Shown: in pieces, positions 6,561-7,340 of the stretch
How the letters are laid out: the number at the start of each line of letters is the position of its first letter
How positions within the stretch are numbered: the stretch's first letter is position 1
From: Sphingomonadaceae bacterium
Lineage (GTDB): Bacteria; Pseudomonadota; Alphaproteobacteria; Sphingomonadales; Sphingomonadaceae
Reading direction: 5' to 3'
DNA: 7,340 nucleotides
NCBI GenBank assembly: GCA_014380205.1
Contig: JACMKH010000269.1
Span: 1-7,340, forward strand
Position numbers and translations under genes: made by a program
Notes under the pieces: generated by a model
Database searches by the model: none
What the model was told of the DNA's origin: nothing
Seen by the model: the letters and a program-made list of their open reading frames with translations, nothing else

Positions 6561-6740
6561 GCCTCCGTTCGCGCGCATCGCCCCCTTATGCGATGCTCGG
6601 CGGTACGGAAGCCGTCCCTGAACCACGACCTTGCGGCGCGTGTTCTGAGGGGGTTGCTAGGCGGCGATTCCGCGCTTGTCACGGCCCTAGGGGCGCGGCG
6701 GCGACATTTGCGCCGCCCCTGTGTTCATCGCGCAACAGGC
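6561..6740 (+). ncRNA. Candidate structured non-coding RNA, about 180 nt (possibly 6S-like)
   Basis: The ends can pair: GCCT/GTT/GCGC at 6561-6574, with small bulges, match the contiguous GCGC-AAC-AGGC at 6730-6740, giving 11 pairs. Inside are GCATCGC/GCGATGC (6575-6581 with 6590-6596, 8-base loop), CCCTGAA plus CACG (6616-6627) with CGTGTTC and AGGG (6639-6651), GCCGT/ACGGC (6611-6615 with 6681-6685), and GGCGGCG/CGCCGCC (near 6697-6717). A closed rod of this length and the GCCGTCCCTGAACC segment recall the GUCCCCUGAGCC part of E. coli 6S RNA, which sequesters sigma-70 RNA polymerase. That likeness is from memory and short. High GC makes chance pairing common, no good promoter is seen, and ends and strand are guesses. 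A 5' leader of proS is the main alternative. Confidence 0.33.
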
Positions 6741-6781
6741 GGCGCGCGGCCAAGCCGGTTGCCGATGCGAGGGTGCGTCCC

Positions 6782-6833
6782 GAGACCTTGATCAGATCAG
6801 CCAGATTCAGCCCGATCTGTGAATCAAGGTCTC
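6782..6833. repeat. Long imperfect palindrome (hairpin 1) upstream of proS
   Basis: GAGACCTTGAT (6782-6792) and ATCAAGGTCTC (6823-6833) are exact reverse complements. Directly inside, CAGATC (6793-6798) pairs with GATCTG (6814-6819), leaving a 3-base bulge (6820-6822) and a 15-base loop. In total there are 17 pairs in 52 bases. The G+C content is clearly lower than in the rest of the window. It could be a repeat element, a leader RNA stem or a protein-binding palindrome. Confidence 0.6.
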
Positions 6834-6844
6834 CATCGTAGATG

Positions 6845-6906
6845 AGAGCCTGATTCACGCTTTCAGCGGAAGCGCGAAGCGCTTCCACCTCAAACGATCA
6901 GGCTCT
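6845..6906. repeat. Long imperfect palindrome (hairpin 2), possible dispersed repeat element
   Basis: The outer arms AGAGCCTGAT (6845-6854) and ATCAGGCTCT (6897-6906) are exact reverse complements. Inside, CG and TTT (6858-6863) can pair with AAACG (6892-6896), and the core GGAAGCGC (6868-6875) pairs exactly with GCGCTTCC (6879-6886) round a GAA loop. That makes about 23 pairs over 62 bases, ending 40 bases before the proS start. The extended, nested symmetry resembles a REP/MITE-type palindrome. I have an impression of similar sequences between genes in sphingomonads, but this could not be checked. Confidence 0.6.
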
Positions 6907-6946
6907 AAGACGCGCCATCCTCCCGCGACGGACCGCCGCCCGACCC

Positions 6947-7340
6947 ATGCGCCTTTCCCGCTATTTTCTGCCCGTGCTCAGGGAGACGCCGGGTGACGCG
7001 CAGATCGCGAGCCACCGGCTGATGCTGCGCGCGGGGATGATCCGCCAGACGTCGGCGGGGATCTACGCCTGGCTCCCGCTCGGCCAGCGCGTGCTCAGGA
7101 AGATCGAGACGATTGTCCGCGAGGAGCAGGACCGCGCGGGCGCGATCGAGATGCTGATGCCGACGATCCAGTCGGCCGATCTGTGGCGCGAGAGCGGGCG
7201 CTACGACGCCTATGGCCCCGAGATGCTGCGGATCAGGGACCGCTCCGACCGCGACATGCTCTACGGCCCGACCAACGAAGAAATGATCACCGCGATCTTC
7301 CGCGACGGCGTCCGCAGCTACCGCGACCTGCCGCGCAACC
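6947..7340 (+). CDS. proS: Prolyl-tRNA synthetase, N-terminal part (continues past window end)
   Basis: ATG at 6947 opens a frame that runs off the window after 131 codons. The start [20 protein letters not shown] and the following [33 protein letters not shown], and later [17 protein letters not shown] are the class II synthetase motif 1 region and the beginning of motif 2 (TNEE) of bacterial ProRS. The enzyme charges tRNA-Pro with proline in the cytoplasm and is essential. The protein begins exactly where bacterial homologues begin, which supports this ATG, although the 25 bases before it contain no purine-rich Shine-Dalgarno. The C-terminal part, including the anticodon-binding domain and whether an editing domain is present, lies outside the window. 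The preceding 468 bases of structured, gene-free DNA may hold its promoter and leader. Confidence 0.95.
   Translation, partial: MRLSRYFLPVLRETPGDAQIASHRLMLRAGMIRQTSAGIYAWLPLGQRVLRKIETIVREEQDRAGAIEMLMPTIQSADLWRESGRYDAYGPEMLRIRDRSDRDMLYGPTNEEMITAIFRDGVRSYRDLPRN

Noticed and set aside
5630..6682. N-terminal extension of the minus-strand methyltransferase frame up to 6682
   Set aside because: It is antisense to the whole Crp/Fnr gene and has low-complexity Arg/His/Asp composition. A GTG with GGAG eight bases upstream is available at 5629.
6788..6800. FNR-box-like TTGAT...ATCAG
   Set aside because: The half-sites are three bases apart instead of four and the last base does not match. The sequence is better explained as part of hairpin 1.
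6679..6888. Small minus-strand frame (69 codons from GTG)
   Set aside because: The first half looks somewhat protein-like ([20 protein letters not shown]). However, it coincides with the two palindromes and the RNA candidate, has no Shine-Dalgarno and resembles no family I know. A transcript or conserved homologue would reopen it.
1..7340. tRNA genes, CRISPR arrays, transposase genes
   Set aside because: On reading both strands I saw no tRNA-like cloverleaf, no regularly spaced direct repeats and no transposase motifs.

Overview
The window is about two-thirds to 70% G+C, almost fully coding, and reads as chromosome of a high-GC alphaproteobacterium. A sphingomonad is the best guess, from the style of the prolyl-tRNA synthetase N-terminus, the codon use and the gene families; this is inference, because no search could be run.

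Layout. (1) Positions 1-1234, + strand: the 3' end of an enoyl-CoA hydratase/isomerase (crotonase) gene, overlapping by 4 bases a complete zinc-free medium-chain dehydrogenase/quinone oxidoreductase gene. This is ordinary acyl-CoA or carbonyl metabolism. (2) Positions 1236-4880, + strand, then 5629-4913 on the - strand: four genes that look like a glycan-building and glycan-decorating cassette. They are a GT25-type glycosyltransferase with a long helical N-terminal extension, a fusion of a left-handed beta-helix acyltransferase with a SAM methyltransferase, a sulfotransferase-like PAPS-binding protein, and a convergent second SAM methyltransferase. The first two probably start with TTG and follow closely on the metabolic genes. 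The glycosyltransferase gene is visibly less GC-rich than its flanks, which suggests separate ancestry. (3) Positions 5786-6478, + strand: a Crp/Fnr-family regulator without an Fe-S cysteine set, followed by a perfect GC-rich hairpin. (4) Positions 6479-6946: a 468-base stretch with no convincing protein gene but much RNA-like structure. It holds a candidate structured RNA of about 180 nt (6S-like is my working guess) and two consecutive long imperfect hairpins of lower GC content. (5) From 6947 to the window end: the 5' part of proS.

How the genes may work together. The GT25 enzyme could add a sugar to a surface or secreted glycan. The fusion protein could acylate and methylate it, the sulfotransferase-like protein could sulfate it, and the second methyltransferase could add a further methyl cap. 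Both substrate and order are unknown. No polymerase, flippase or transporter gene is in the window, so this would be a tailoring module and not a complete polysaccharide locus. The most unusual items are the two-enzyme fusion, the cassette as a whole and the structured intergenic region before proS.
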